Source: Tigriopus japonicus (lineage: Eukaryota; Arthropoda; Copepoda; Harpacticoida; Harpacticidae). Taken from it: DNA of 64,000 bases. Location: positions 162,368-226,367 of the forward strand of contig CM021317.1 of NCBI GenBank assembly GCA_010645155.1, given 5' to 3'. Under the pieces are notes generated by a model. The model did not search any database and was not told the origin of the DNA. It saw only the letters and a list, made by a program, of their open reading frames with translations. Shown piece after piece: positions 31,290 to 43,399 of this stretch (its first letter is position 1; every line of letters begins with the position of its first letter). A program made the position numbers and the translations under genes.

Positions 31290-31436
31290 ATTGTTAATAT
31301 TATTAATAATTATATAATTCTTATTTAATAATTATAGTAATAATTGTAAAATTATTATTTAATAATTAAAGTAATAATTGTAAAATTATTATTTAATAAT
31401 TATAGTAATAATTGTAAAAATATTATTTAATAATTA

Positions 31437-31497
<61 letters not shown>

Positions 31498-31530
31498 AAT
31501 TATTATTATTAATTATTATTATTATTATTA

Positions 31531-31568
<38 letters not shown>
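31290..31568. repeat. AT-rich microsatellite, (TTA)n with TTTAATAATTA-type units
   Basis: The left part has three near-tandem copies of a roughly 44-bp unit containing AATAATTGTAAAATTATTAT. The right part is nearly pure TTA/ATT repeat (about 31436-31568). The MITE-like element begins six bases after it. Confidence 0.9.
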
Positions 31569-31573
31569 GTATT

Positions 31574-31693
31574 TACAGGGAATTCCATTCCTTGTAGCGG
31601 TAGTAAAAAATTCGCAACCAATAAAAAACACTAGTATTTATGATCTTTTTTGCGGATTTTTTATTACCGCTACAAGGAATGAGATTCCCTGTA
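31574..31693. mobile_element. 120-bp palindromic MITE-like element
   Basis: The left arm (31574 onward) reads TACAGGGAATTCCATTCCTT followed by GTAGCGGTAGTAAAAAATTCGCA. The right arm, read backwards, gives TACAGGGAATCTCATTCCTT then GTAGCGGTAATAAAAAATCCGCA. The arms of about 43 bp match almost perfectly around a 34-bp centre. Ends with TA, no coding capacity and a second partial copy at 10371 fit a non-autonomous TIR element. An RNA or single strand from it would form a strong hairpin. Confidence 0.75.
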
Positions 31694-33489
31694 AAGAGAT
31701 ATGGTTGTGTGTTAACCTAAAATGTTGTGAAATCTACCTGGCCATTTGCCTAAATTGTTGTAACGACCCTCCCGTTTGGTCCTTCGAGAATGCTGAACAA
31801 AAAGACCGTTTAAAATAGGTACGCAAAATAGACTTCCGAAATATTTTTGTAAATCATTGCTCTCAATCAGGGCAGTTGTAACGAAATTACAAGTAACGAA
31901 TGTACAGTAATCCGTTCTTTTTTTCCGAAAAAGTAACTGTAATGCCATTACCTTTCAAAAATGCTGTAATTGTAACGACTCTAAAACCCAAAAAGTACTC
32001 GTTAATAGTTCCTTTTCCTATTACACTAATTTTTATTATTATTTTTTAGGTAGACTTAAACGAGCAACTTTTTTACAAAGTTCAATCGAAGTCACAGAAA
32101 ATGAATTCGGTTGGCTTTGTGTGGAGACCTTTTGTGACTTTTTTCAAGAGTATGTACGTTGCACATCTAATAACAGCAATTACTAGTGACGTCATCATTT
32201 TTGGCGGGAAAAAAAGTTCGGAAGACCTGTGTTTCTGATGAGCGTGCGAGATAACTAAAACGAATGTTTAGGCCTGGTGATTGCAACAATGCCTTTCTTA
32301 TCAGCGCAAATTGAAGTTGAAATAGCAATTCTTGACATTGTATTTGCAAAAAAGTATGTTTTATTGCTTTTATCTAAAATTTCGCTACATAAGTTGAGAG
32401 GGTTCTTCCGAACTTTGAAATTAGGAATGCCAGACTTTGAATAACAAGATGGCCAGAGGAGATTGGTTCCTTGGGCAACTAAACCAAAAAACAAGTAAAT
32501 TGTTTAATTAAAGGCTTCCAATTTCTCAATTTGTTTTCAAATTACTTTGCAATGCTTCTCAACATACATTAAACATGCCATTGCCCATAAATGCAATATT
32601 TTTCGAAAATCTGGCCCTTGAAAGCTGAGATTTTTTTGGCAAGCCTACACTGCTAACGGCAGTTAGAGACGGCAGCTAGTCCGTAAAATGATACAGTAAT
32701 CACTCCCATACAACGATGTCCTTAAATGCATATGAACCTATTTATTTACATATGTACATTAGAAAATTGGAATGTGAGAAAGATTATAGTTAAAAATGCG
32801 TTACCCCCAGCCTTTGTTGGAGATGATGTGCTTGAGGGAGTTGTGGTGTGACTGAGCTGGCTGGAGAATATGGGGAGGTGGATTGTGCTGGGTACTCGTG
32901 CTAATTGGTCACGCGTTAGTTCATTGTCTGTCGGTTGTACCATGGATATACTTACAGAAGAGGATGCGAAGACAGCTGTTTGTTGTTGTTTTTGAGAGCC
33001 CAATGAGGCCCTATGGACTGAGCGATAGGCGAGTGTTATGGACTCAATATTCAATATTTCATAATAAATCAGTGAATAAATTGTCTAGACATCATTCTGG
33101 TATGTGTATCTGTCTCTTAGAGATAATTAAATGCAACCCACTCTTGGATGAATCACGTTCATCACTTATTATCAACCCTGTTCTACTTATCCTGAAATAC
33201 AAATGGTTTCAGATTATAAGTACCTAACAACACTATCAAAGTGAAGAATATAGTGCTCCATGAATGTGATCTGTTCTTTACTGCATTCTGCATGACTAAT
33301 CATTCAGAGGGAATCATCAACGACTCAACTATAAGTTGATGAATAATTTGTTCAATAGTGTGCTTCCTCTTGGTTTGGCCTGTCAAAATTCTTTGTTAAA
33401 CTTGAGTGCAAACTTTTTTACTCATTTTCCGGTGGCCAACAAATTGAATTTTAACTGGCAAACCTGATACCAGGTGAATTTGCTTGAAA

Positions 33490-33945
33490 CTACAGATGGG
33501 AAACAAACAAATATAACCAAGAACAAACAAAGAAAAACGAACGACAGCATACCAAACAAATAGAAATCACAAACAAAGAAGAAACAAATTGGAAAGCGAA
33601 ATCAACAGCTGTTGTTTGTTTTAGTCTCCCCGAAAAACAGGGCTGCCAAAAATGACATCCCTAACGAGTTAAAAAAGGTCAAAAGAAAATCAAAGTCTTG
33701 AAAAAAAATTGAAAGTCAAAAGTAAGTGTTCCATTTGCATGGAATATATCTCTTGGACCAATAAATCATTTCAATTGCAATAATTATGGTGGCTAAAATA
33801 ATCATTTGACCCTCGCTTTTACAAACCATGTCAAATCTTGACAGCAACACTGTTTTTATTTGGAAATGATACAAATTTACCCCAAACAAACAAAGATTTT
33901 AAAAACCCAAAAAAAAGTACAAACAAACAAAGAAACACCCAATTT
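33490..33945. repeat. CAAA/CAAAC-rich simple-sequence patches
   Basis: Two patches (about 33502-33590 and 33880-33940) are full of ACAAACAAAG-like words. Between them is ordinary AT-rich DNA. The reading frames here follow from the repeat and are not genes. Confidence 0.6.
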
Positions 33946-34547
33946 GTTCGCATCAGTACTTGAAACTGCTTGCAAGCTTTCATGCACAGTTGAAAACTGT
34001 TGCTTGGCCCAAACTCCTCTTCAAGCTGCAGCTTGTTTCCCATCAGTAGTCTCAAGCTACTTGATTCCAGGGTCGCTAAAGTCCCAACACTAATTTTTTG
34101 TCAAAAATGGATGCTTGAAAATTTTCTAGATTTTTTCATTTTTTTTTTGAAAAGAGCGAGAAAAAAAATGAAAAAATAAATAAATTAAAATGACAGCTCG
34201 ATTTTAGTTTTAGACGAAAGCGCTATTTTTAATAATACAATGTGTTTCATTTTGTGACCGAAAGTGGTGGCTGAAGGCTTCAAAAAAGTGGCCGAAAGTG
34301 GCCGAACTTCAGAGTAAAAGTGGCCGAGAGACTTCCCCAAAACCTGGCAACTCTGCCTCGAGGCAGCATTGTTGTCGTTTACTTGAAAAAGCTTTTAGTT
34401 TATGCTCCTAAATAAAAGATAACCGCTTCAAGTCATTGTGTACGTTGATATGTGAATAACTCTTAAGATAATTGGAATTGTTTTGGTGTTGACGGAAGGT
34501 ATTGTGAAATCCAATTTTGAATACACTTCCTAAGTTCCTTTCTTGAC

Positions 34548-35645
34548 ATGTTCGGTTCCAAGACCTGCAGATTAAGGCCACTTTCTTTGTTGGTGCCTAA
34601 GGTTCGCTACAGTCAAAAAGAAGGTGTTCCGAAGACCGTTGCCCACCCTTCTCTGCCCAATTTGACCTCTTCCTCAGAACCAGACACCCAAGCTTCAGCA
34701 GCCAAAAAGAAGGCGTTTTTTAGATTTTATCATTTTGTCCAAGGTTATGCCAAATTTCCCGCACAAGTCCTTCCACAGAAATTTGTCACGATATCGCGTC
34801 AGTTTGTGCAAGGCTCCAAGCTGTTGTTCCGGGACATGCGCGAGTTTATTCGCGTGAATAACACTTTAGCCTCGACTAACGATTGGTCCAAAGCTTGCAA
34901 AACACTCAGCAGACGCGAATTGGAACTTTATCTGACTCTCCCTCGGGATTTGTACAAGGTGTCGCCCGTATTGATCCTCTCCGCTTTACCATTCATGCAG
35001 AATGTAGCATTTCCTTTGGCTCTGATGTACCCACATCGACTTCTATCGTCGCATTTTTTAACAGATTCTCAGAAGACTGCAATGGAGCTCAAATCCTTGG
35101 AAAAGCGACATATGTATTACCGATTCTTGTTCAGAGATTTACAACGCGGTCTATATTTCCTCAAAGGACGCCCTCACTACGACGACATGCGTTGCATTTG
35201 TGGAACACTAGCACGTGGTAACCATCCTGAAGTACAACAGATTTTGAATGTGGCATCGCAGTTTTCAGAACATGGTCCGTATGACGTGTCCAAACTATTC
35301 TCTCATCATGTTCGTCACTTAATGAAAGTTCATGGTTTGAGTTATTGGTTCTTATGGCGAACCAAGGTAACACAATATGCGAATCTCGTCGTTGAACTTG
35401 ATTTGGCCCTTGAGCGAGAGGGTCTATTAAATCTCTCGCGAGAAGAGCTCAAGCATAATTGTCAACTTCGTGGATTTCTAGTGGAAGAATCGACCTCCAA
35501 TGATGAGATGTTAGAATATCTACAAGCTTGGATTGAAGTCACTACAAAACTGGGTCCAAAATCGGCGTCTTTGGTGCTTCATCTACCAGTTTTTTTGGGC
35601 TACAACAAGCAAACTCGGATCTGGGATACTCAATCCATTTCTTGA
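34548..35645 (+). CDS. LETMD1: LETM1 domain-containing protein 1 (LETMD1)
   Basis: This intronless gene encodes 365 residues, close to the length of the vertebrate protein. The N-terminus MFGSKTCRLRPLSLLVPKVR is basic and acid-free, as expected for mitochondrial import. A hydrophobic segment PVLILSALPFMQNVAFPLALMY (about 144-165) is the single membrane span, followed by the LETM1-type ribosome-binding-like fold. Seen there are LLSSHFLTDSQK and LNLSREELKHNCQLRGF. LETMD1 is an inner-membrane protein needed for mitochondrial function in animals. The ATG at 34548 is the first in frame. The gene converges with PTPA, with 52 bp between the two stops. Confidence 0.85.
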   Translation: MFGSKTCRLRPLSLLVPKVRYSQKEGVPKTVAHPSLPNLTSSSEPDTQASAAKKKAFFRFYHFVQGYAKFPAQVLPQKFVTISRQFVQGSKLLFRDMREFIRVNNTLASTNDWSKACKTLSRRELELYLTLPRDLYKVSPVLILSALPFMQNVAFPLALMYPHRLLSSHFLTDSQKTAMELKSLEKRHMYYRFLFRDLQRGLYFLKGRPHYDDMRCICGTLARGNHPEVQQILNVASQFSEHGPYDVSKLFSHHVRHLMKVHGLSYWFLWRTKVTQYANLVVELDLALEREGLLNLSREELKHNCQLRGFLVEESTSNDEMLEYLQAWIEVTTKLGPKSASLVLHLPVFLGYNKQTRIWDTQSIS

Positions 35646-35678
35646 CCAAATCAAAATATTCAGGGTTTGTCTCTCGCC

Positions 35679-35684
35679 AATAAA
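35679..35684 (+). terminator. Poly(A) signal of LETMD1
   Basis: AATAAA lies 34 nt after the LETMD1 stop. Cleavage 10-30 nt further would fall at or inside the last exon of PTPA on the opposite strand. Confidence 0.6.
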
Positions 35685-35692
35685 TATTTTCC

Positions 35693-35698
35693 TTTATT
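35693..35698 (-). terminator. Poly(A) signal of PTPA, overlapping its stop codon
   Basis: On the minus strand the gene ends TGAATAAAGG, so the AATAAA shares bases with the TGA stop. The 3' untranslated region would be only about 10-30 nt long and would lie inside the LETMD1 3' region. Confidence 0.55.
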
Positions 35699-37071
35699 CA
35701 AGTCTGTTTAGGAATGCCTTCATATGGAGGTGGACCCACTCTTGGGAAGGTGCCAGGAACTGCCCTAGGATTTGATACCATTGGAGGGAGGGAAGGCGTT
35801 GAAGCTCTAACCATGGGACCTAAATTAATTTAAAATTGAAACATTCATTTGAAGATTATCCCTCAGGAAAGGGCCATATATCAATATCTTACCCCTGAAG
35901 GAGCTAGGATCTGGTCTTCGGTGTGAGTTGGGAACATCCGACAACGGATTTTTGGATGGCTCAAGGGTGAAAATGGACCCAAAGTACACGTGTTGAATGA
36001 CTGGGTACTTGCACAAAATTTCTGCCCGGTACATCTTGACCAATCCTTGATAGACCTTATCCCAACTTGCAACCCCACTAACATTCCACAGTTGGTTAGA
36101 ATGTTCCGCAAAGGGTCCTTGTTTGACTTCAAAGATGTATTGAATGCAAGCAAAAAAATGATAATCACGGGCTAAACTCTGTGCCATATCCTCATTGGGA
36201 ATGGATTTTGGTGATATCCTCGGATTTGACACAAATTGAGCCGCACCCCATATGAATGGAACAAAATGGAAATCATCCAATGACCAAACACCTTGAGAGC
36301 CAGCAGGTTCCATGCGATAAGTTTTCTGTAACTTTCGGGCCAAGCTCATGTACCTATTAAGCAATCAATAACAGATGGAGTATTAACTTTGAAGTCACAT
36401 GTTTATGTTTTATCCTACTTATTGAACATTGGCAGCCCCATTGCATCCTTGTCGGCTTCAGTGAGATATTCAATCTTGCTCAATCCCAGTAAAAGCATGA
36501 CAAATGCCATTTCGTGTCCCGTTCCATAGTCAATCCTGGTTGCATTGCCAAAAGACTCAATCAAGTAAATAGAGAGCTCATCGGCGGCAGCTTTCAACTT
36601 TTCAGGCAAAATCTCTTTGATCAAAGAAGCACCATTCTAAAGCGAAGCGAAGGAAAACATGTTAGTCCCTGTTCAAATTTGTCAAGTAAATCTGGTTTTG
36701 AGGCGTACTTCTTTGAGTTTGTCATACCAATCCCTAAAAGCCTTGTTTCCAAATCGGTTGGGTGTTTCAAGTGGTTTTATGTCATCCACCCAATTTGAAA
36801 GGGTTTCTAACAAGTCAATGAGTTTTTGAGCAGACTCTCCAATAATTATGCTTGGATCATGGATCTTCTTGTTCTTCAGACCATCTCCAATACTGGTGAT
36901 AAATCTGACATAATCCTTAAAGAGATGGTTAAAACGATTGTAAATTTGGCTAACCATGCAGGAGCTAAGGAAAACCTAATCAATTATCATTACCGAATAC
37001 GTTTCAGACTTTAGCCATTTCTCAATATCATTGGGAGTCTTCACCAACTTTTCGGGGGTGACAAAAGTCAT
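35698..37071 (-). CDS. PTPA: Serine/threonine-protein phosphatase 2A activator (PTPA/PPP2R4)
   Basis: Five exons, 36994-37071, 36709-36915, 36419-36636, 35893-36353 and 35698-35819, join in consistent phases through 65-78 bp GT-AG introns and give 361 residues. PTPA is a prolyl isomerase-like, ATP-dependent activator that loads metal into the PP2A catalytic subunit. Seen in order are TPNDIEKWLKSETYSDYVRF, NRFGNKAFRDWYDKL, YLIESFGNATRIDYGTGHEM, YRMEPAGSQGVWSLDDFHFV, PFIWGAAQF and GPFAEHSNQLWNVSGVASW, all family hallmarks. The last exon adds a proline-rich tail (FPRVGPPPYEGIPKQT). The ATG at 37071 follows no other in-frame ATG. Confidence 0.93.
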
Positions 37072-40000
37072 CTCCAAAGATTAAAACCAACTGTTCGACA
37101 ATTATCAAAAGACAAATAACAAACGTTGAAGAGGTGTTCACGGCCAATTTATCAGCAGCTGAAAGATAAATCAAAACAAACAAATGACGACAATGAAGGA
37201 TTGTATTCATAGATGGCGTAGTAATCTGCAACACAAGTTTTTTGTACAAAACTACGCAAACATGCAAGATTAACTTTATTAGGACGGGTGAATGACTTAG
37301 GTGACGCAAACAGTAGCGTCCATTCAAGCTGCTTATACGAAAAACTTTACAATTTTGGCCAAATTTCATTAGCAATTTTTTCGTTCTAGTGCAGGTGAAC
37401 GTTTGAGACCCACGCGACGGTCAATCAATCAAAACCGTCAATCAATTTTCTTAATCCTTTAACAAAGCACCAACTCAATTGGACTTTCTACATCCACTTG
37501 TGTAGGTCTTGAATCTGTTCGTGATTGCATGCATTCATTGTGCTGCGGTGTTTTTGTGTTCTAGAAATTCTCTCCTTATGAGTTTCAAGATTTTCTTACG
37601 ACAAGTAATCTCTTGACGGCGGCTTGAAATTAGGGGAGTGAAAACTACCGTGCTACATCTGATTAGTGCAAAAGAGGAAACCCCGTCTCTCACGCCCTCT
37701 GGGGTCTGAAGAGTCCCCTATCTGAATGTGTATGTGGTGTGCGTGTGGATGCGTGCGCATGTGTCCGGCCAGAATCTTCTGGCGCGACCTACAAAGAAGA
37801 ACAAATCAAGTGATTTGAGGCATTTTACGGGCCAGCTTTACGCCCAATCCTCCCTTGATCACATAGACAAGAGTGAGGCAAATGACGAGCAGACGACAAA
37901 AGAGGTAGCTGAGGAATTGGCCTGCCCTGGTTCCTCTTTGAAATATGCTTCCTTTCCACAAAAAGAGGAGAATGCTCACAATGTTTCCATTACCAACAAC
38001 CACAAGAGACCAGAGAAAGAGGAAGAACAAGAAGAACTAGACACTACTAGAAGGGGCTTAGTAGCGCGTCAAGCTTGCGCCCCTCACTTTGAGACATACA
38101 GTAGTGGGACTTTTATGGGCCGGCGGCGGCCTCCAAGGAGGTGAGCAAAGGGGCAATGATGCTTGGATCTCTTCAAATCTCTCTTGCGCCATGGAGTGTT
38201 TGCCGGCCCTGATTGTGAGCACAGGGGGCATTGGGCAAATAAGAAGGGGCAAGCGAGATCTTCCCTTGGCACACTATGGAACATGAACAGCCCAGAGGAC
38301 TGGAATGGAAGGGGCCAGGGTAACAACAACAATGCCAACCAAAGCTGCTGGCCCCATCTGAGGAATCACATACTATCAGGCAGTGGATATGTGGATGGAG
38401 GTGACATAAGCGCTCATATTTGGATTTTAGACTGCCAAGAGGGCAGTACAACCCATGTTAGCCAGTGGTAGCTGTATGGGAGCACCCTGAGACAGAAAGA
38501 CACCATACCCAGATCCCGTAGGAAATGGCAATGAGGAACATCAGAAGAAGGGCGATTTGGTAGAAGGGAGAACATGAAGAAGGTGGTGGCGGTCATGATG
38601 ATGATGATGATGATGATGAGAAGAAGGCTGAGGAGGATGCCACTTGCGGCGTCATTTACACACAGGCATTCAAGCTTGGACCAAGCACAAATGATGATCG
38701 TTGGTGCGAGGTGAGCCCTATACTTGGGGCCGTACAAGAGGGCGCGGATTCTTGCCCTAATAATGGCGTTACTAGTTATGCTAACAGATTAGTAAAACGG
38801 CTATCAGAATGCTGAGAGGACTGCAAGCCTGGACGGATCCTGGGGAGAAATGACAAAAGTGGCAAATGACGCCACTGCTTGCTACTGCCATTCCTTGCTG
38901 CCAGAGATGAACCGATGGTGATGATGCACTCGTCGCCGGTGATGGGGCTCATGATCCGCACATCCATGTGCTCGTACTTGACTGGACCTCATTGGAAATT
39001 GTATCAGCGACGGTACGCGTCATTACATGAATTGAGTGACTGTCTGACTGACTGAGTGACAGAGGGAGCAAAGAGCCAACTAAAGAATGGCTACTCTAAT
39101 GCTAACACCACTATCACCCATCGCCGCGCTATCTTAAGAGGGGGAACAGTACTCGCCGTGGATGTTGATTTGTTCGAGAATGTGAGCACCAATATACACA
39201 ATCAAACAGGCCAATATTGGCAGTCCGGGCTAATCCTTTTTGGGACCACGGCAAGGAGCAGCACGAGGAGGAGGATAGGAACACATTGAAAGTAAAAGAA
39301 GTTGGTACGAGATTTCACAACTCGGCCCGACGACGTGCTGGGACAAGACAGATCGAGGAGCAAAAGAGCGGTTAATGTGTTTGGGAGGGAATAACGCACA
39401 AAAAGGGGACAAAAAGCAATTGTTCGCGTGGGAGACGCTGAGTTGGAACACAAAACAAGCATATCCATGGTCTCGAATATGGGATTCCAGAACATTCTTG
39501 GAAGGTTTGGAAACACATTGGGAAAGCAACCCTTAGTTGATGTAGTGTGGCAATTTGTGGCAATTATCCCCGTGTGCAGCCTCCGTATATCCCACACCTT
39601 ATTCATTAGTTTAATCCCGCCCAGAGCATTGAAAAGTCAAAACTTCCGTGTTCTTGATTATTTTTTCACCCTTTCGTACTTCCTTGAATGGCCCTGGCGG
39701 AGATCATGGAAAGATCAAACTCCCTCATATTATCATCGCGCACAAGTCGATTTGGCTAGGCGAAGAGGCCTTGAAGTGGGCCTGTTCATTCAAGATCTTC
39801 CACATTCTGAACAAAACTTCCTAATGGCACCAAGTTGCTCGATACCAATTTTAATTGCGGCCCTTGACTATTCATGGCCATGGAACTTCAAAATATGCAC
39901 CTACGTTTGAAAACGTGGCATATCCGTTTTCACTTAAAAGCACACTTTTTTGTACTATTGCGGCATGGTTTATTTGTACTCAGATGAAGGTGAATTCGTT

Positions 40001-42999
40001 ATCTTTTGAGATACAGTACAAGGGCTAAGATCAACATTCAAGTCAAGATGATCTATTATGAGAATAACTCTGAAGATGGCATGATTCTAGAAACTGTGAA
40101 AATCTGATTTATGCCCCTTTGAACAAAATTACATACATCAATTCAAGCCGAATATTGACAAGAAAATTAAGTGGCGATTTTTGTTTTTGCAAGTGCATAT
40201 TGGGACTTCGAAACGTAAACCATCATTAGAATCAGTTATTGTGGTTACAGCTAGTAAAATCATGGCATGATTTGCACACATTTTGTGCGCTTGTTTTCTC
40301 GTTGTTCATCATCAACCAATGAAATCAATATTCAAGCGCCATCTTTTACAACAGCTGCCTGTTTTTAAAGCGCTTTAAGTACAGTGAGCGAGGTTATCCT
40401 ATGGAAGCAGGCTCGAGCATGTCCACAATGGTTGATCAATACCCCAAGCCGTCAATCGCAGATACTGCGCATACTTTGAAAGGCATTAATCTGAGTCCCT
40501 TCCCTAAGACCAGCTAAGGATTGGAAAACCGACTTGATCAAATTAAAGGGACATTTAAGTCCCAATAGATCAAATTTATATCTTTGTCAGATATCAAAAT
40601 TAATTATTTGTATTTCAAGTAGTTTATGACTTAGCCCTATACGGGCTGGAAAAATAAAGCAAATCTTGCACAGTTGAAGATTTTTCCTGCAAACAGGGGT
40701 GCAATCCTCTAACAATTGAATAGGAAATACCAAAAATCCAATCAACATCTGAAGGAAGGTGCCAAAACCTTGAAAATTATCGGAGAGGGATGCAAAAAAA
40801 AAAGAAAGCAAATGAAATCATGCTATTTTTTGCTATACCATGCTATGGTATTTAACTTTCTTGGGACAACTCAGCCTCAACCAATACAAATGCAAATATT
40901 TTTTTTTCACTTTTCCAATCTTGTTTGATTTGATCATTTCATGTCTTCTGAACACGATCACCAAACTTGATGAGCACTAACCCGGCAATGAAGATTCAGA
41001 AATGATATCCTCTATGCATTTGAAATTAAACCGCCTTCATGTAAAATCCATAAATAGAATCATAATGTCAGGCATCATAAATCAAATAAGTTTTGTTCCA
41101 ACTTTGATATACGCAAACATTTCACTCTTACATGCCATTCCGTACAATGAGTGTTTCATGTTTTCTCTTAATTCTCATCCTAAGATTTTTCCCATTTGAT
41201 TTCTATGAAAATCTACAGTGAAAAGCCAAAAAGAATTCATAAAAAATGTTAAATGGAATTCATTACAATATTTAAAAAAAAACTACAACAAAGTTTTGAA
41301 ATTTTTCATGTGTATGTTTTATGTAGTGTGTATTTTCTTGCCCATTAACTTTATAAACTAAGCACAAGCCAAGCTCTGGCAAATCAGGACCAGTCTATTC
41401 CACAGGATCTTCTCCCCAAACTATTGGGCCGATCCAACTGAAAAAAATCATCACATAAAAAGTTGTCAGTCTTGTTCATATTAACCGTTGTTAGCATCAA
41501 TCTGATTCGCCGCCAAACTGAACTCTGTCTAAGTTAAAGGAACCAGGGTAATGGGCACAAAACTCAAAAATATTGGGGATTGTATCGATACAATTTTCTA
41601 ACCTCACAGGGTTAATAACAAATAATAATAACCATCTCATTTTACAAGCACAACTTTTAAGTACTGCCAGTGAGCGACTAAATATTTAAGCCGCCGATAA
41701 GAACGGAATTAATTCTTGCGAATGGTATATCGATCTTTTATCTAACACGGTTTAATGATTTCAAGTGCACTCCTCAAAACCCAGGAGGAAGGTCGCCGGG
41801 CCTGCCTCTTCATTATTTTCCACCTGGAAATCTTGGGGGCCAATGGTTCGGGCCAGCCCGAAAACCATTGATGACGTCGACTGGCTGAAGGCAAGGGAAG
41901 AGCAACCGAGATCCGGATAACACACTGAACTGTCCCAATGCGCGTTCAACCAACCAACCACCCAACCAACCAGTCAGCCAGTATTTGCCTCCTTTGGTGG
42001 CACACGGAATGAGAGACAAGTTGACCAGCCGTTTGCAAAGAGACTTGAACGCCCGGCGGAAGTTTTCCTTCGCCGCACTTATCATCACCAAACACACAGA
42101 AAATTGGGGGAATGAATACCGCCTTTTCAAGAGGATCATTGAAATCCGTTGACGCCACACTTTAGCACTCCATCTTGTAGAGCGTGATATGGCCTCCAAA
42201 ACCAGGAAAAACACTTATTCGTGACATTCAGAAGATGTGCTTTTGGCCATGACGAGGTTCGAACGATCAAAGCTGCGAGGGGGGCTAACTGTTTTGCAAA
42301 AGCATTTAGGTTTTGATTGGACTTGGATCAATCTTGGACATCTTTGTTTAGTCATATGTGAGATAAAATTCCGAGAAAACTTGTTAAAACAGCCATTTGA
42401 CCATAAACGTGTGTTGTTCGTATTCATGTTATTTCCTTTATGCTGGACTATTCCTCTTTAACCCTCACATACTTTCAACTATTTTTTATGGTATATTCCT
42501 CGGTCAATTACTGGCCTCCAAATCAAGCCTTTTTTTCTTTATGTTTTGCCACCGTCACTTATTTAAATACAATTATTCGACTCAAATTCAATGCTCATTT
42601 GTTGGGCATCATAAATTCTTATAATGGCAAAAAAGCCACTATACGTTAAGGATTTTCACATATATCAAGAGATTGAACAAAAAATGATCGGGAGTGCTAT
42701 GGTGTGGCATTTGCCTCCCTTGATTAGTGCGCAATGCGTGTGATGAGAGTTGTTAGTAACATTGAGACTAACTGGATGAAGTTCCTTTGACGAGTTGTCG
42801 CGGTCGTGGTCGTCGATCTCGAAGACTTATTCTCAAGATCATGTACACATACACGCAGGCTCTCAGCAGTCACTTCGTCAGTCAGTCAGCAGTCACTCAG
42901 TCACGCACTCAGCCGCCACCACCACCACCATCATCATCATTGGGTTGATCCACGCGAATCGTACTGGATTTCATAGAAGCAGATAATTTACCTGGATGC
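37072..42999. other. Gene-poor region, first part
   Basis: Beyond the PTPA promoter I find no gene I can name. A 131-codon ATG frame at 37749-38144 (plus), rich in E and K (PEKEEEQEELDTTRRG), has no domain, and an overlapping minus-strand frame is hydrophobic; neither is convincing. Simple repeats occur at about 38594-38619. The section 39900-41760 is AT-rich and featureless to me. Confidence 0.4.
38594..38619. repeat. (ATG)n microsatellite
   Basis: About nine tandem GAT/ATG units in the gene-poor region. On the minus strand it creates a poly-Ile or poly-Ser frame that should not be read as a gene. Confidence 0.85.
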
Positions 43000-43115
43000 T
43001 CCCGCTGGATTAGGTCTTAGGGCAAGGTGACACCTCCCCGGGTTGATTAGATGATGAGGAGAAAAAAGATCTACGTACTCGCGCTCTCCCCGTTTACTAC
43101 GTTTACAACATTTAC

Positions 43116-43318
43116 CTGGATGAATCCGTCTTGTTCTTCTTCCCGAAGATCAGTGGCCGCCCACTTGGGGCGCCAAATCGGGAGATATTCTCGGGTGCAT
43201 AACTCGCAACCGATGGCGATACGTATGTATTTCCAAGTGCGGTAGCAGCCCCAGGTAGAACCACAGTACAATACTTCATTGGTCTTACAAGGTGGAGATG
43301 TAGGAAAACACACCTGAG
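43116..43318 (-). CDS. Candidate internal exon, cysteine- and tryptophan-rich (unassigned)
   Basis: On the minus strand a 203-nt segment is bounded by a good acceptor (CTCCTTGCAG before 43318) and a good donor (CATCCAG then GTAAAT after 43116). One frame is open throughout: 67 codons beginning QVCFPTSPPCKTNEVLYCGS and containing GCYRTWKYIRIAIGCELC, with six cysteines and four tryptophans. A second frame is also open, which weakens the case. I recognise no family; a secreted cystine-rich domain is only a guess. A phase-compatible candidate upstream exon is at 46058-46154. No full gene model can be built. Confidence 0.25.
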
Positions 43319-43332
43319 CTGCAAGGAGGAGC

Positions 43333-43367
43333 GTGAGTGAGTGAGTGAGTGAGTGAGTGAGTGAGTG
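43333..43367. repeat. (GAGT)n microsatellite
   Basis: Nearly nine tandem GTGA/GAGT units. They lie directly next to the candidate acceptor at 43318-43320 and would supply its pyrimidine tract (CTCA repeats) on the minus strand. Confidence 0.9.
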
Positions 43368-43399
43368 GTCGCCAGAGTGGTCATGCCAAAACCAATCTG

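Larger units (their letters stand above)
30909..34547. other. Repeat-rich intergenic region, no gene supported
   Basis: This 3.6-kb stretch separates the small RRM gene from LETMD1. It holds an AT microsatellite, a palindromic MITE-like element and CAAA-rich DNA, all listed separately. Frames of 60-115 codons on both strands show no domain and look like chance. Confidence 0.5.

Noticed and set aside
37749..38144. 131-codon ATG frame rich in glutamate and lysine upstream of PTPA
   Set aside because: Length is within chance expectation, there is no domain, and an overlapping frame on the other strand is also open.
38440..38580. Minus-strand hydrophobic frame YQIALLLMFLIAISYGIW resembling a transmembrane helix
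   Set aside because: No splice acceptor lies between the upstream in-frame stop and the segment, and the neighbouring frame is driven by the ATG microsatellite.
42036..42077. Minus-strand frame reading AAKENFRRAFKSLCKRL, like helix 8 of a G-protein-coupled receptor
   Set aside because: No TM7 or NPxxY precedes it, the acceptor in front is poor, and another frame of the same segment is equally open. No other receptor exon could be found.
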